From: JBCCCJ01 sp039029315
Lineage (GTDB): Bacteria; Bacteroidota; Bacteroidia; J057
NCBI GenBank assembly: GCA_039029315.1
Contig: JBCCGK010000020.1
Span: 62,001-126,000, forward strand
Direction: 5' to 3'
DNA length: 64,000 nucleotides
How positions within the stretch are numbered: position 1 is the first letter of the stretch; every line of letters begins with the position of its first letter. The notes under the pieces are model-generated. The model saw nothing but the letters and a program-made list of their open reading frames with translations, ran no database searches and was not told where the DNA came from. This document shows, one piece after another, positions 63,074 through 64,000 of the stretch. A program made the position numbers and the translations under genes.

Positions 63074-63606
63074 GGATCGGGTAGTGGATTTGTGAATCAC
63101 AGGAAGAGGGAATTGAGATTTGGCATGTTTCTGCTATTTACGATTTTTTTTTGAGAGTTGGGAACCCCTCCCACACAAGCCCGTTCCCCTTTCAATGGGA
63201 ACGACCCGCAGGCTTGTCGATGACATCCTTCCTCCGTCTGCCAGGCAGATCGGATGTGCGCGAAATTCCCTCTTGAGGGAATGCGGCTGGCGCGAGAAGG
63301 GTTCTCAATGAACCCCTCCCACACAGGCCCGTTCCCCTTTCAATGGGAACGACCCGCGGGCCTGTCGATGACATCCTTCCTCCGTCTGCCAGACAGACCG
63401 GATGTGCGTGAAATTCACTCTTGAGGGAATGCGGCTGGGGGCGAGCTGGGTTTAAAATCAAAGGCGACTTTCCTCAATGAAATCGGCCGGATGGTCGGGG
63501 GCTGGATCAAAAGTCTCAAAAGATAGACAGGAAGAATAGTCCAAAGTGTGAAATAAAAATTTTCACGATCCCGCTACGCGGGATAAAAGGGAAAAAGGGT
63601 AAAAGT
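63074..63606. other. Intergenic region with tandem foldback repeats
   Basis: About 530 bases between the two caspase/FGE-like genes. More than half is the tandem repeat at 63162-63455. I see no gene in the rest. Confidence 0.45.
63162..63455. repeat. Two tandem 148-bp foldback units
   Basis: Units begin at 63162 and 63310 with GAACCCCTCCCACACA and each carries the hairpin GTTCCCCTTTCAATGGGAAC, a GTCGATGACATCC segment, a CGTCTGCCAG-type arm and CCTCTTGAGGG / ACTCTTGAGGG. The two are nearly identical. A diverged relative lies at 34903-35037. Likely a dispersed structured repeat of this genome. Confidence 0.6.
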
Positions 63607-64000
63607 TCAAAGGGTAATGTGCCGAGCCAAACGAACCCCGAAACTATTGATGCGGAAGTTAGGATAGCTCCAGCTGCGATCGGCAGCGCGGCAGAGGTAA
63701 GGAACGTCGTCCCAAGACCCGCCACGAACCACGCGGAGGGAACCAGCAGTGGCTCCTTGAGGATTTTGATTGTTCCCTTGTTCGTAATAATCGCTGGCAA
63801 TCCAATCCCAACACCATTCCCAAACATTGCCGCTCATGTCATAAAGGTCCAGGCCATTGGGTGAGAAGGAGCCAACTTCGACTGTTTTTCCCCGGTAGGT
63901 GCCGACTTTGGAATAAGTTTTCTTATATGATTCGGAAGCATCAAAATTTATCTGCTCAGGATCAGCAATGTCCTGCCCATTGCCAAAACGGACTTTCTGG
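63607..64000 (-). CDS. FGE-like (SUMF1) domain protein, C-terminal part
   Basis: The last ~130 codons of a gene whose 5' end lies beyond base 64000. It reads VRFGNGQDIADPEQINF, VEVGSFSPNGLDLYDMSGN, VWEWCWDWIASDYYEQG, RVVRGGSWDDVPYLCRAADR and GVRLARHITL, nearly the same as the C-terminus of the protein at 61391-63073. It is therefore a neighbouring paralogue, perhaps also with a caspase N-terminus. Only one Cys follows the GGSW, as in its neighbour. Confidence 0.85.
   Translation of the reverse strand, partial: QKVRFGNGQDIADPEQINFDASESYKKTYSKVGTYRGKTVEVGSFSPNGLDLYDMSGNVWEWCWDWIASDYYEQGNNQNPQGATAGSLRVVRGGSWDDVPYLCRAADRSWSYPNFRINSFGVRLARHITL

Noticed and set aside
1..64000. tRNA or rRNA genes
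   Set aside because: I looked for T-loop patterns and conserved rRNA stretches on both strands and saw none; this was by eye, not with a covariance model.

Overview
The window reads as chromosomal DNA of a Bacteroidota bacterium, most likely a free-living or marine member of the Saprospiria/Cytophagia side. The evidence is a SusC/SusD pair, TonB-dependent receptors with carboxypeptidase-regulatory and STN-like N-termini, a DUF4249 protein, a type IX secretion C-terminal domain, many lipoprotein signal peptides, CRTAC1/ASPIC-UnbV beta-propeller proteins and caspase-plus-FGE-like proteins. The species assignment is inference. I saw no rRNA, tRNA, CRISPR array, transposase gene or phage structural gene.

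Layout. 1-2195 (minus): a NurA-type nuclease gene followed three bases later by a HerA-type hexameric ATPase gene that runs off the left edge. 2.6-6.2 kb: a small basic secreted protein and an isolated nuoJKL block of complex I (no nuoM or nuoN). 6.3-15.4 kb: kdsB, a GNAT protein, a carboxypeptidase-regulatory-like protein, a sulfatase lipoprotein, a HIT protein, an outer-membrane-type protein, and a small operon with a polyprenyl-synthase-like enzyme behind an unrecognised 223-241 aa protein. 15.8-34.7 kb: two very large PVC-type propeller/HEAT/cytochrome c lipoproteins, a CRTAC1 lipoprotein, a T9SS-secreted protein with four 119-residue tandem repeats, a GH16 beta-glucanase, a PIG-L deacetylase, a Uma2 protein, an orphan McrB-like AAA+ ATPase and several small proteins.

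35.1-39.8 kb is the part I find most unusual. Two short operons point at each other. The plus-strand pair is a 634 aa protein (GNAT-like N-terminus, possible PUA/ASCH-like centre, C-terminus resembling effector-associated domain EAD11) and a 196 aa protein homologous to its N-terminus. The minus-strand pair is a Nudix hydrolase fused to a WGR domain and a 347 aa adenylosuccinate-synthetase homologue. That homologue resembles the short PurZ-like branch and has Gly where PurA has its catalytic Asp. I suggest it as a candidate nucleotide-based conflict or defence module; this is inference.

39.9-61.2 kb is nutrient and surface biology. It holds a TonB receptor-DUF4249-plug/MG2-like operon, a free-standing TonB plug lipoprotein and a cytochrome-c/VCBS protein. 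A SusC-SusD pair follows, then three large VCBS/ASPIC-UnbV propeller lipoproteins that are tightly linked to each other. 61.4-64.0 kb carries two neighbouring caspase/FGE-like paralogues, the second cut by the right edge, separated by a tandem pair of 148-bp foldback repeats.

Non-coding structure includes a 163-bp MITE-like element present twice in opposite orientation (8436-8598 and 23999-24161), at least two further foldback repeat families, and several hairpin terminators between genes.
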